DNA of 64,000 nucleotides from Symbiodinium natans (taxonomy: Eukaryota > Sar > Dinophyceae > Suessiales > Symbiodiniaceae). The stretch lies in assembly GCA_905221605.1 (NCBI GenBank), contig CAJNDS010000668.1, forward strand, positions 1,695,814 to 1,759,813, given 5' to 3'. Below, piece by piece: positions 9,793 through 21,972 of the stretch. The notes under the pieces were generated by a model, which saw nothing but the letters and a program-made list of their open reading frames with translations, had not been told where the DNA came from and did not search any database. A program made the translations under genes and the position numbers. Every line of letters begins with the position of its first letter. The first letter of the stretch is position 1.

Positions 9793-12700
9793 ATGTTGGA
9801 CCTGGGCCTTCGATGTTGTTGCTGGGCCCCCGCACCATTTCTGGCGCAAGCCAGCGCAGTTCCATCAGTTTCACAGCCTTGGGGCCTTAATGGAAGATTA
9901 CGGAAGCCCTTAAGCTGCCTGCAGCAACGAGCTACTGCGCTGCACAATGCTGACGCCCGCAAAGAAGTGGTGCAAGTGGTCGCATTGCAGCATGCATTAT
10001 TTCGTCGTTCTGCTCGACGTGTCGTTCTTGTGACACTGTATGGATATTCATTCTTCCTTGCTAGATGCCGAGCCTGGGGCTGGATGCTAGTTGTTGGAGC
10101 TGTTTCGGCCCACTTGCTTCTGGCAGGCTTTTGGATGACTTCAGCATTGGTAAGGTCGCGCTTGGATTTTCGCAGAACTCAGAAAGCAAGCTCAGGAAGT
10201 TGGGTCTTGGTGTGTGCGGCCCCAGGCAAAGCTGTACTCCGAAAGGTGTCGTCTGTGTGCTCTTCCCTGCGCTTTAGGTATCATGGCCAGCAGTACGAGC
10301 TGCAAGGTGTTGGTGCTGACCTGTCCGGTACTGCAGTCCCACAGCCAACAGAGCCTCTCCCCACATTGTTGGAGCGACGGAGTCATGGTGGGCTTGGAGC
10401 GATTGCTGTGGAGGAAAGACAAGAGCAGTTCGGCAGTAACGACTACAGGATCGCAGTTCCACCGGTTCGTAGTTTGGTTCTTTCCCGCTTACTTCGCCCG
10501 ATCTTCTTGTTCGAGTTGGCATCTGTCTTCGTGTGGGGCCTTGACGGGTATTGGCAATTTACAGTCCTCTCCCTCGGGACATTGATGTGTTTCGAGGTTG
10601 GTGCTGCGATGGCTCGTCACAAGTCGTTAGCCCAGCTGCGCGCAGCAGCTTCGCCATCCAAGCAGGTCCTGGTGCTCCGCTCAGGCGTGTGGATTTCCAA
10701 ACCTTCCGTAGATCTAGTGCCGGGCGACATAATACAAGTACATCCCGACAAGGATGTGCCCTGTGATGCGCTGTTGTTGGATGGGTCTGCGACCGTGAGT
10801 GAAGCGGCTTTGTCTGGTGAATCGGGCCCCGTCGCGAAGTTCGCAGTGCCGCCAGAAGCACGAAGCCTGCACACATGGGATGCGCACCATTTTCTGTACG
10901 CAGGCACAAAGGTACTGGCAGTTCAAGGTAGCAAGGAAGTTGCCAGTTGCATCTGTGCCGTGGTGAAGACCGGCTTTCACTGCAAGCAGGGCATGTTGAT
11001 GCGAAGGGCTATGGCCAGTCAAGAAAGCATCCGAGACAAGGATACATTGAAAGTGGTGCTTCTGTTGCTAGGCTTCGCCACTTTTGCAGCACTGCAAATC
11101 GTCACTCGCGGTAAAGGTGAACATGTTTGGCTGAAGATCAGTATCATCCTCAGTTTTGTGATACAACCAACCCTTCCATTGCTTATGACATATGCCGTCC
11201 AGCGGACTCTGGAAGTTCTACGGACGAAGGACATCATTTGCGCAGAGCCATTGCGTGTATTGGAGGCTGCATCAATGTCCACGTGCTTATTCGACAAGAC
11301 AGGGACTTTGACCACAGACAAGCTGGAAACAGCTGGAATCATGCTGCCTCATCTGTTTACTGAAGCGGAGAGGAGTTACCTCGACTGCCTCGCCCCCCTG
11401 CAAGATTTGCAGCTGACCACACCTGCTCACCAAATCCTGTGGCACTGTCAAAATGTTATGTTGGAAAGTGGGAAGCTACTGGGAGACCCTTTGGAGACTG
11501 CTGTGCTGGAGGACTTAGGCGACTTGTTTTCGCCCTTACATGAGAAGTGGCACGTGAATCTGTGAACCCGAAGCTTTGCATGAATTTTGCCAATGCCGTT
11601 GCTGCAAAATGCCAGGTGTTTCGCAATGTCCACCTCCGGCTCGGCGTTTTGACTTTGATCCAAAGCTGAGACGCATGACAGCTTTTGACTCAGTTTTTAC
11701 TTGCGCGTTTGCAATGGCCTGTGACCTGAGCTTTCAAAGCACGGTTCAGTCACACTTTCACGTGTGCACAGCATTACACAGCATGACAGGTGATGATGGA
11801 AACGGGCTCAACGGTGCGGGTGTTGTGCAAAGGAGCTCCAGAGGTAGGTATCGTCGGTGAAATTGTGTGGCAAACACGCGAGAAGCATCATGAGGCAGCC
11901 AAGAGTAATTGGCGAGTCCTGGTACATGCCCAGGCCTTGTCGCAACTCATGGTTGACGTTCCGAGCAACTATGATGAAGCGGCATCCTTCTTTGGCGCAT
12001 GTGGGTTGAGAGTGCTGGCCCTTGCATGGAAGGCCGGGAGACGCACGGCAGTCCGAGAATTGTGTCTCTTGCTTGCCCAGCTGTTCCAGCTGCATCAGTG
12101 ACCGAAGCTCCCTGACGAGGAAGTGGAGGGAGAACAATGGTCCTCGATGACAAGGGAGGCGCAAGATGGCGCACTGCTCTACAGCTTTGTGAGATGTAAG
12201 TTGTTGGACCAGCCACATGCATTTTGCACTTTGCAGATGCCAAGAGTCTGCACTGACAGGAAGCTGAGGAGAAGCTCCACTTTGCTGGCTTCGTTGCTTT
12301 CCAGAATCGCTGTAAGGCGGAGGCTTCGGAGGCATGGTTTGGGTATATTTGGATCATCCTTGAGTCAACTGACAGCCACCGCGTGTTCTATAGTGATTTC
12401 TAGAGTGTGTGCCATACGTGTCCCACGGGTCTTCAGAATCTTTCTCTTTTGTCTACAGAGCCCGGCATTGCTCGACCTACCCAGGGGTGCGGTTAATAAG
12501 ATGACTTGCCCTTGCGAGGAGCCAGAACGTAGGAGAATGCAACTGGTGCAAGCACAAGTAAGCCCGCATAGCAAAAACTTGAAGCTGTGGTACGGCCGAA
12601 GGCGGCCACTGACGGTCCGCAATGATCTGCTAAATGGTTGGTCTTGGATAGACAGGCTACAAGTTGAAGACGCGTGAGCTACAGGCAGTGTTGGCATGCT

Positions 12701-15700
12701 TTTGTAAGCCTCTCATCGTCTCCGCGTCTTGCCAGGCGGTACGCATGTTGCGGCGTGCCGGTGTTCGCTGCGCAGGACAGCTTGGGATTCCGTGCGCATG
12801 GTGCGTGGAGGTAGCTTGTGTGGCCACAGAAGCGTGATGTGAGCTGAATTTGGCCGCAGTCGTGACTGGGGATGCCTTGGCCACGGCTTGCCACGCGGCA
12901 CACGAAGCTGGCTTGCTGGTCCCGCAGAATGCAGCTACGGAGGTTCGGCCATTTATATTCAGGGATCGGTAGCAAATTATGGGGTATAGGTTCATTGTCA
13001 AGTCACCCGCTTGGGACTTTGGCAGTTGTGCCGCTTGTGATGTCGCGAGTTGAACTTGGCCTTCCTTCCTGTCGCTCCTCGCTTTCGCTCCCGCTCTGAA
13101 GCTCCTTAACATGCAGGACGGGCAATTCCACCGGACACTCTTGGAGCCAGGCCTTATCATGGAGCTTCGCGATGGAAGTTGGCAGGAACGCACGCTTTCC
13201 GCTCAATCAGGTTCCACGCCACCGAGTAGAGGTCTTCCATTGTCTGCAGCACAAAACCTTGTCAAAAGTGGGAGAATCCTGGCCGCGACTGAAGCGGAAC
13301 TAGAAAAAGCAGGTCAAGAAGCGTGGACTTCCATGCGATATGCCACAATTCTGGCTCGAATGTCGCCGCCAGGCAAGGCAAGGCTTGTGGACGTGCTGAA
13401 GGGCGCTGGCACCAAGCTCAAGCAGCTGCAGCAAGGTCGCGTCGTTATGATCGGGGATGGGGGCAACGATGTCGGTGCTTTAGCTGCAGCTGATGCTGGA
13501 GTGGCAATATGGCCGGCAATGCAGCCATTGGATGTTGACTACTTTGATGACGGTGCGATGAGAGCACGGTGGCAGAGGTTGCAGCAAGAGCGTGCGCAGG
13601 CTTTGCAGCGCAAGATTAGCCGGCAGATCGATGAGCAGAGGTCGTGGTACGTTCAGGAGGCGGAGCGGCGGCGACTGGCTGGTCAGCCGATGGGATGGCA
13701 GGAGCTGGTCAGGCTGCTCAGACAAGGTCAGCGGCGACTGGCTGAGGCGACGAGAAAGGCTAAGGAAGAGCAGGAAGCAAACCAGGCAGATCAAGCTTCC
13801 GCGGTGGCACCTTTCACTTCACGAACTTTGCTAGCAGTGCCAGAGATCCTGCGGCAGGGGCAGTGCACATCATGCTCCATGGTCATGCAAATGCAGCAGC
13901 TGGTGCTGAGCAGCTAGTCTGATAAGCTTTTTGTGTGTCTCTTTGTGCCTGGCCGTCTGCCTGCTTGCCGTTTTTCTGCTGCTGTGCAGTTCTGTCTTTG
14001 CTATAGAGTGACAGTGATAGTGAGAGCGATAGCGAGTGCGTTTGCGAGTGCGAGCGCGAGCGCGAGTGCGTGCGGGTTTTTGTGTGTGTGTGTGTGTGAT
14101 GGGGTGTGTGTATATGTTTGTTCGCGTGTTTGTTTGTTTTCGGGGTGAACAGTCCAAGTTTTGATTTTCTAGATGGCGCTCTGAACTTGGAGAGTGGATC
14201 ATCATACAGAAACCCTGTGTGTATAGCTTGAATGCCGATGCAGCACCTCGTGGCTGAGCCGTTCTAGCAATGGCAAGGTGGGAGGCCACTGGTGGTGTAC
14301 TTGCAGTCGGGAGTTTGACCTCAGCAGGAAGTTTGTGAGAATCTTCAATCGCTCGAACAGCTTGTAAGGAATGTAAAGAGAGCACTGTTTAGAGAAATTC
14401 AAACATCCATTTAAAAGGACAAGTCCACGGGACAGACCGCTGTTGAAGCATCACGCAACCCAAGAACAAACACCCAACACATCACGAAGATCAAGGGATT
14501 GTATGTACATCATGGCCGCACAGAAAGATCTCCCCTGTGTGCTGAATCTGCAAAATAGGCGACAAGGTGGAGATCGGCCATGAGTTCACCAACTGTCGAA
14601 AACACTGCTGCATCTGGATGCAGACGTGGTTGCCAGTGCAGGTGCTGTAGGTACACTGTAGGGACTCTGTGCTCTTCAGCGCAGTTCTTGATGATCGTCG
14701 ACCAACAACGTTGCTTGTCACACCGGCGGGCCGTGGCCAGGACCAAACGAACGGGGACATATTCTGGAGTCAAGTGGAGAGTCATGTAATTTCCGAGGAT
14801 ACCAACTCATGCACAGCTTTCCAAAACCTCTGCGAAGCATGATCATGCGCCTGGCGATGGCCCGCCCTTAGAATGCAAATCACGGCGGCCAGGCAGTGGC
14901 ATGATGCACACTAGTCACAAGTCAATCCCAGTTGCCCCCTGAACGACGTGCGACCACGTGAGTGTGTGGCCACGTGAGTGTGTGACCGACGGGGCTGGAG
15001 ACATGTCGGCAAGGCCATGGCCAATCTCACCATTTCGAAATATCAGCACAACGACGTCAAGGAAGTTATTTCGAAACGAGTCACTCCCCTCTGCCCTCAG
15101 AGCTCCTCCCCGCCCCTCAGTGCCCGCCCCGCCCGGCCCCCCTTCCCCCGAAAAAAAAAACACATTGATCTTGCCCTGTGCCATCAGCTTGGCACGCCAG
15201 TGTGTAGGTATATATATATACAGACACACACACACAGGCCAGGAGACTCCAGGCCCGGCCCTTCCGTTCCATCTCCCCTCACTTTGGTCCAGGGCCCTGT
15301 CAAGTTGTTCACGCCGATGCCATGCCGCGTTGTCATTGCGCAACATAGGCACCATCATTGCCATGTGGCGGTATGCTGCACTCTCAGTGGAAGGCGCCCG
15401 GCAATCAGAAGCTTGGTGATCATTGGTGATCGATCAGCAATAAGATGGGATGCAATAGGTTTTGGGTCCTGAACTGCGAAGGTGTTGTCACAAGTCGACA
15501 TAGCAGGTCCAGTTTGCACCAAATGTCGACGGCGGAAGGAACCGCAAGTCGAAGGTCTATCGTTTTTCTTCATTTATAGATGTTGCAGAGAAGGTAGTGT
15601 TGCCTTTCTACATGTAAGCCGTGGGTTTGCAACTCCCGCTCGGGGCTTAGAACCCTTCACGTTACGAAACCAGTCGGACCGCCATCCTTTGGGCAATCCA

Positions 15701-18700
15701 GTGGCCCGTAACTATTGACACTGTCTTGCAGTGCTTAAACGATCTTGTTTCTTGCGGTCTGTGGACGCAAGGTTGAATGATAGCGCAGCACTGCTTGTGC
15801 TGGTGCCGAATTCTTTATTTCGAGGCAGGCGCTGCACAAATCAGGTGCTGTTGATGCGAACTCAGGAAGTTCAAATGATCTTCTCAAACTTTGCGTTCTC
15901 GATTGCTTTCTTTGGCTTCATCAATGCCAAGGCCTGGTTGGAAGATAGCTGTCTGCCTCTCCATGTGGTGCATCAAATGCCAGATTCCTGCTCTGGAATA
16001 GTCCACACACGCGCCAGCTTGCTGTCTTTGCTTGGCGGTGGGCTGCGCATGCTTCACAGAAACAAGATGAGGTAAGCCGAGCAAGACTCAAGATGGCAGA
16101 TGGCGTGGGCATTCTTTTGATGGTAGTGTCAGAGGGCTGGAGTGTTTAGCTAGAAGCGGCATGGAACTGCAGCGGTTGCCGAATGGACTGCGTCCAATCC
16201 CAGCACGAAACCAACATGAGACAACAGCGCAGCAATCTCCATGGGCTGTCTCGAAGCCCTGGAGACAGCGCATGACACCTCACAGTCGCTCAGGTAGGCA
16301 AATCAAGAGATCCGACCGGAGCCTTTCAACATTCGGACATGAATGGACATGGGACATTTTTTCAGCGTGGCCGTAGAGACGAGCGTCTTGCAAGAGGCCG
16401 ATAGAACCAAGAAGAGCAAAGAGCAACAGAAGCAGTTCCGTGTACCGCGCAGGGCTGCTTCTATGCTCTCGTTCTATGCAACCTGAACACATCCGTCGTG
16501 ACGGCATTTTGAAAGAGCCAACTGCCAACCGCAAACAGAAAAACCAGACTCGTAAGAACATAACGAAAGCATCAAAAGACTAATCCGAGCGGAAAGAAGA
16601 ATGAATCCCTCCGCAGTTTCGATGCCGCTTTCATCTCTGATGCGCATCTGAGCTCATCTCTAGTTTACTAATGTGACGCATTCATTCCGATTCAAAGGAA
16701 AACATGATGAACATTGATTGGCACTTGGGGCTAGAAGCCGTGCAGCAAAGAGCGCCCGTGCTCTGCAATGTCCCATCCTCTTGCCCGGGTTGGTCTTCAA
16801 GCCATTGGCAATCGAAAATTCTGGTAGTATACGGAAGCATCTGCAGGTAAACTTGCGCTCACTTGTTCCCGTGTTTATGTTTCCCTTTGCTTCATGACAT
16901 CTGCAGGCCCCACATCAGCCTGCTCGAGTTCGGCCGGCGACTACGATTTTTGAGCCTGCCACACTTCTCAGCACACTTGGACAAGCATTCGTGCAGGACT
17001 TGGTGCGCGTTTGTGTTCGTCACTGTCCTGCCTTTGCATCCTGTAAGCACTGTGCAAGCACAAAGGTGCATATTTGGGTCCTCTGTCGTGCAGTGTCTTG
17101 GGCAAAGGACCCCCTTTTGCACTCACATCATGCTGTGTTCACGTTGCCACCTCCTTTTTATAGGAGTCGATGGGCCCTGCGGCCATGGCGGATCTCTTGC
17201 AGTTTCAGCAATGGGCGCAGGCCAGAATCACGAAACACACGTGTGCCCACGCGCTTGATACGGAACGAACCTCCCATGGAGTGGTTCCACGTGCATTGAT
17301 GGCGAAAACAACGGGTTCGATTTCTTGACGATTAGTGACGTATCTAAACTTAAGCACGTCAAGCCAGACGGTGGACGCTGACATGTAGGTTGCGGAGCCT
17401 CTTTCCACACAGTGACGGGAGAAGCCGGCATCCGTGAACCTGCGCTTGCTACATAGCAACCTGAAGTCCCAGCCGTTGGAAACGACGAAGCTTCATTCTG
17501 CTTTTGAAGCTTCTGTCCGTACGACCCGACCGCTTGCTGAGCATACCCTTTGTCCTCAGCAGATGCAAGCTTTTGGAGATGGGATGTGGGGCATGGCGAG
17601 GACGGGTACGCTTGAAGAGGCTTGCTGGACACCTCTCTCTGGGGCGGAGGGAGCCTGCATTCCTTTTGATTGTACAATATTCGTTCATCTAATTCGTATC
17701 ATACTTCAAAGGTTAGTCGAAGCCATGCGAGCAGTACATGTCTAGATTTCTGCAGGCATGCATGTTGAACAGCATCCAAAAAGCAGGGGGCTTTCCTTTT
17801 GATGCCAGCACTTCTCACCACTGCCTTTGTGGGCAGCGAGAGATGGAAGACACATACAATTTGACAATTGCCCTCCTCAAAACAGTCCTTAGCTCGTCTG
17901 CCAGGCACAGCCCTTTGACTTCTGGGATTCCCTTTCTCCAGGAGCTTTATTCTCACGCCCATTCAGGTTGGGAGACACGTTTCTGTCTTGGTGACATGAT
18001 GTCCATGTGAAGAGCTTGTCCTGCAGGCCGAATCTTCTCAACAGCGTGGTCTTCTACGTGGAGTTGGTGCAAGGCATAATGCAACATAGTCAATACTCGG
18101 CAAATCGAACAAGTCCCGGTATATTGGATTAACAAAAGCTGAATGAAACTGCATGGCGACACCACCATTTGGTAAGCAAGTGCCGGGTCTCTTGAGCACA
18201 TGATCCTTGTGACTTACTGAAGACTTGAGGTCGCAGCATGACTTTCCGTGACAGTCACATGAATTTTTCAGATGCCTGAACAGGCATAGCGGTTCTGCTT
18301 GTGAACTACAAGGGCAGACCATGGATACAGGTGCCGCCCCAGAGTCTTCGTGGTCGTTGTGTGCTTGTGTAGATGGCTGTGAGTCGAAGCTGGTCTTTTT
18401 TGTTATTGTATCACAGCCGTCATACATCCAGGAAAAGTGAGTGTTCACGATTTGCTGTACCTTTCCGGGTGCAGTGATGATTCTGCGATCGCCGGATTGG
18501 AAGGGAACTACTACGATCCACAGCTTTGCTGGAAACTCATGATTGCGTGCGTGCGCCCCGAAGTTCGAGAGTGCAAGTATGAAAGAATGCATTTGGCGTG
18601 GCATGCTGCGGCCTCAACTCTTCCATACCTTCACGCCTTTTAGACTCCATGTCAACGAACCTCCACCACGACAGCATGCTACAGCGTTGTTGTGCTTGTT

Positions 18701-19787
18701 CGACGATGCCCTACAGGACGCTGCGCCCTCACTGCTCCCGCAGGGCCATCAGAGCCCAAATCCAAACCCGCCTCAACACTTGGTCCAAAGCGCCCGTCAG
18801 AACCTTGGGGAAGTTAGCCACCACACAGGCAGGCAAAGAGTCTCTCGTATGAACAAGAGAGACAAGCACCTCCACGTGTTGCTTTTGGAAGATTAGGGTT
18901 GCGGCTGCTTAGAACATGTGCTAGACAGTTTAAACCATTGTGCCGCTGGCCTGCGCTGTTCAACATTATGCATCTGCACTGTTTCAGCCTCGTGTGCCTG
19001 GACAAAATCACATGGGTCAAACTCACCCAGCAGCTTCAAGCAAGGGCTTCGCACAAACGACGCCGGCATACGCTAGTCTAGTACTTCGGTCCTGATGTGT
19101 TCGAGCGCTCCTGATGTAGACACGTGCCCTGCCCAGTGGGAATAGCATACATCTCTGCGCTGTCCGCCCAGTTTTCCTAGGCTCGCTACTGTGCTGCGGC
19201 GCGACTCCGTGCTTGTGGTTTCCCGTAGTCTCTGATTTCGGTTTCCATTGCCATGAATAGGGTCATGGCGTGAGTACTAGGCCCACAGTGGCACAGCGCA
19301 GACGCCCACTCACTTACCAGTGAGTTTCCAACGTTAGCCCTCTGCTTTGCTTGGCACTCTTGAGACCCTTTGGCCTTCGCTTTTCTCGGCTCACCATCAG
19401 CATCATCATCACAATCATCATCAGACTGCTCTTCGGTGGTGTTTGCTTGCGCTGGCCATGAACGTTTCCCTGTTCTTGGCCTGCAGGCAACGTTTACCCT
19501 CCGGAAACAGCTTTCAATGCATGACAATGGCAGGCCATCTCATGTCTTCCTTGTCAGCATCCGTGCCTTCTTGATCCCCTGTTCTTACTTCGCATGCTCG
19601 TTTTCCCCCTCGCCTTTGAAGAGCTGCATGAGCCTTGGTCCTAGGTCCTTTTTCGGATTTGTGTTGGGAAGATCTGCCAGAATCTGTTTCTGTGAGCACT
19701 AGGCTCGCAGTACATGGTACACACGCACACCCACACGCACACCCACACGCACACGCGCACACGCGCACACGCACACACGCACACACG

Positions 19788-19822
<35 letters not shown>

Positions 19823-19899
19823 ACGCACACGCACACGCACACGCACACGCACACGCACACGCACACGCACACGCACACGCACACGCACACGCACACGCA

Positions 19900-19934
<35 letters not shown>

Positions 19935-21003
19935 GCGCGCGCGCACACGCGCGCACACGCGCGCACACGCGTGCGCACACGCACGCGCACACACACACGC
20001 TCTCACACACGCCCCCACACGCACCCACACGCACCCATACGCACCCGCCCCCGCCCCCGCCCCCGCACCCGCACCCACACCCACACCCGCACCCGCACCC
20101 GCACCCGCACCCGCACCCGCACCCACACGCACACCCACACCCACACTCCACGCACGCGCGCGCGCACGCACGCACGCACGCACACACACATCCAGGCAGT
20201 CTTGAGCCTTGCCTTGGGTGCACTACACGGTTTCGTGCACATGCCACGCGTTATCAGGAGTTACCAGCAGGCGAAAAACTAAGGATGCTTGTCAGGTCGA
20301 GTGTGTTGACATGAATGAGCATTCCATGCCTGGATTAGCACTGCTGTCTAACGGATGCGGTTTTTGCACCCGAAAAAGCCTGAACATGCACGTGCCTCAC
20401 GCGATGCAGCGCAGCATAGTACAGCTGAAGCTGACGAAGCTGGCTCAGGGCATTCTGGAGAACCCACCTTTGCTTGCAGCAGCTCTATCAGCGCTTGGCT
20501 TGGCTGCTGCTGGGGCGACTGGTGTGAAGGCTCCGGTCTCAGAGAGTATCCACTTATACTTCCATCATCTCCTTGCGGAGATTTAATTTCGTATGATTTC
20601 ATGTTGTGGCTGTTGGGCAAGAAAAAATTAGCACGCTGTGTAGGAGCGTTGTGGCCTGCTGTTCCCGAGTTGTTTTTCGCCGGAGCCGTGCCAGATGAGA
20701 ACATAAGCATACACACAGCCGGCTTGGCGCAAGGTGCTGCAGTTGACGGCGCTGCCTCATGTGCTTCAGGTGTGAGGCTTAGGTGGCGTCGTGGCTGCTG
20801 AACGATTCCCATCTTTTGTCTGGCTTCGACACCAGGTCAAGCTTGCTGCCTTGCTTTTCGCCTCGCTGTTGGGCACCTTTGCACTCGACAGGAGCCTGGA
20901 GGCCTCGCAAGGTGATTTCCCTCTGCCAGCCATGTACAGCCTCCTTGCTTGTTCTTTGCTTGTTCTCTCGCGCAGGTCTTACTATGCAGGGATCGTGCCG
21001 TAG
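9793..21003 (+). CDS. P5A-type ATPase (Spf1/ATP13A1-like ER helix dislocase), many exons
   Basis: P5A pumps extract mislocalised transmembrane helices from the ER membrane. The first large exon (open 9793-11565; true start uncertain, an acceptor sits at 9876) has the P5 N-terminal hydrophobic segments, VPPVRSLVLSRLL, the actuator motif LSGESGP, helix M4 with QPTLP, and the phosphorylation motif DKTGTLTTD. Later exons: ~11619-11692 (ARRFDFDPKLRRM), 11790-11843 (VLCKGAPE), 11934-12032 (GLRVLALAWK), 12108-12164, 12260-~12390 (KLHFAGFVAFQNRCK), 12860-~12950 (VVTGDALATACHAA), 13117-~13905 (YATILARMSPPGKA, MIGDGGNDVGALAAADAG, SAVAPFTSR, LRQGQC), ~15845-15945, ~16905-17030 (RPATTIFEPATLLSTLGQAF), ~20421-20560 (ILENPPLLAAALSALG) and ~20837-20910 (VKLAALLFASLLGTFALDR). 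A further TM exon at ~17650-17705 is tentative. Introns at 12033 (GC) and 12165 (GA) use non-GT donors. The family's PP-E-L-P motif in M4 is altered. The stop at 21001 is one possible end. Confidence 0.85.
13988..14145. repeat. Degenerate (GAGTGC)n / (GT)n tract in ATPase intron
   Basis: The stretch starts with GATAGTGAGAGCGATAGCGAGTGC-like hexamers, continues as GAGTGC/GAGCGC and ends as (TG)n. It lies just after the last recognised codons of the 13.1-13.9 kb ATPase exon and so is probably intronic. Confidence 0.8.
14146..15840. other. Long ATPase intron(s)
   Basis: This lies between the exon ending near 13.9 kb (before membrane helix M7) and the next recognised exon near 15.85 kb. A short open piece at about 15730-15775 (CLNDLVSCGLWTQ) could be part of the next helix but is unproven. 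It also holds short C-rich and A tracts near 15110-15165 and a (TA)/(CA) tract near 15209-15236. Confidence 0.4.
17031..19700. other. Probable ATPase intronic DNA, low content
   Basis: Protein order places this between the P5A exon at 16.9-17.0 kb and the one at 20.4 kb. One hydrophobic open piece (about 17650-17705, IPFDCTIFVHLIRIILQ) may encode the next membrane helix. The rest shows no motif. A minus-strand frame of 188 codons (18038-18604) and an acidic one (19186-19527) have no recognisable homology and are probably chance. Confidence 0.4.
19712..20192. repeat. Composite CA-rich array: (CACACG)n, (CA)n, (CACCCG)n
   Basis: An array of nearly 480 bp changes along its length: CACACC/CACACG hexamers, (CA)n at 19790-19810, (CACACG)n at 19811-19900, (CA)n, then (CG)-rich CGCGCACA, then (CACCCG)n at 20030-20125, ending in (CACG)n. 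Alternating purine-pyrimidine throughout. It falls inside the P5A ATPase gene, in an intron by protein order. All long ORFs over it, on both strands, are artefacts. Confidence 0.95.
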
Positions 21004-21210
21004 CAAGGCAAAGTGTGCATTCTTTGTTCAATTCCAGTGACTCCTAGAGCTGCTGGCGCTGCCGGTGCTCCAATGCCAAGCCAGTCCAAGCCGCGTTTTG
21101 CTTGACCCCACCCCCTTTCTTGTCTGATCACTCAAATGGGCGCGGCTCAAAAATCTAGGTATGTAACTGGCTCCCGGGCGTCTTTCCGCGACATAGGGTT
21201 TGTAACAAAG
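21004..21210. other. ATPase 3' flank
   Basis: This follows the last plausible ATPase stop codon. No motif is recognised. Confidence 0.3.
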
Positions 21211-21400
21211 CCGTTCTGCTTGCGACAAGCAGTCCGCGACAAACCTCCGCGACAAGCCTCCGCGACAAGCCTCCGCGACAAGCCTTTGCGACAAGCCCCT
21301 TCTTGGAACTGCATGGGTTTCGTATCTCTTTTTTCAAGACAGCGCGAAACAGCCGCGACAAACCCGGCGACATACGTGTGAAACAAGTGGGCGCGACATA
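21211..21400. repeat. 13-bp tandem repeat, GCGACAAGCCTCC-like
   Basis: Five to six tandem copies of CCGCGACAAGCCT at 21234-21298, with scattered further copies (GCGACAAACC, GCGACATACG) to about 21440. It reads as repeated RDKPPRQAS in one frame; this is a consequence of the repeat. Confidence 0.85.
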
Positions 21401-21555
21401 CGTATGTAGCACAGGCGGGTGGCGGGACACCGCGACATACCCCTATTTAGAGCCACAGCCAAATTTCTGCTTTTCGAACTCCTTCGCTGCCGTCTTCATT
21501 TAGCCCCCGCCCTTCTTTGCCCTGACCTATCACGAGTACTATCACTGTTACTGTT

Positions 21556-21781
21556 ACAACAACAACAACAAGAACAAATACAAGAACAAAAACAAGAACA
21601 AGAACAAGAACAATAACAAGAACAAGAACAAGAACAAGAGCAAGAGCAAGAGCAAGAGCAAGAGCAACAGCAACAGCAGCAGCAACAGCAACAGCAACAG
21701 CAGCAACAGTAGCAACAGCAGCGACAGCAACAACAGCAGCGACAGCAGCGACAGCAGCGACAGCAACAACAGCAACAACAG

Positions 21782-21813
<32 letters not shown>

Positions 21814-21910
21814 CCATCGCTACCAGCACCATCGCTACCACCAGCAGCACTACCAGCAGCAGCACTACCAGCAGCAGCACTACCAGCAGCAGCAACGACG
21901 ACGACGACGA

Positions 21911-21941
<31 letters not shown>

Positions 21942-21972
21942 AACACCAACACCAACACCAACGCCGACACAA
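21556..21972. repeat. Composite triplet array (CAA/AAG, CAG, CGA, GCC/ACC)
   Basis: More than 400 bp of phase-constant triplet and hexanucleotide repeats: AACAAG, AGCAAG, CAACAG, CAGCGA, CACCAGCAG, ACGACG and then CCGACG and ACCAAC blocks. The triplet register is kept throughout, so all frames on both strands stay open (poly-Gln/Ala/Val/Leu types). There is no flanking coding evidence. Confidence 0.95.

Noticed and set aside
18038-18604. 188-codon minus-strand ORF
   Set aside because: Lies within the ATPase gene on the opposite strand and shows no motif or family resemblance.
19514-20282. ORFs of 150-215 codons on both strands over the CA-rich array
   Set aside because: Translations are pure His/Thr/Arg or Val/Cys/Arg repeats in every frame; simple-sequence artefacts inside an ATPase intron.
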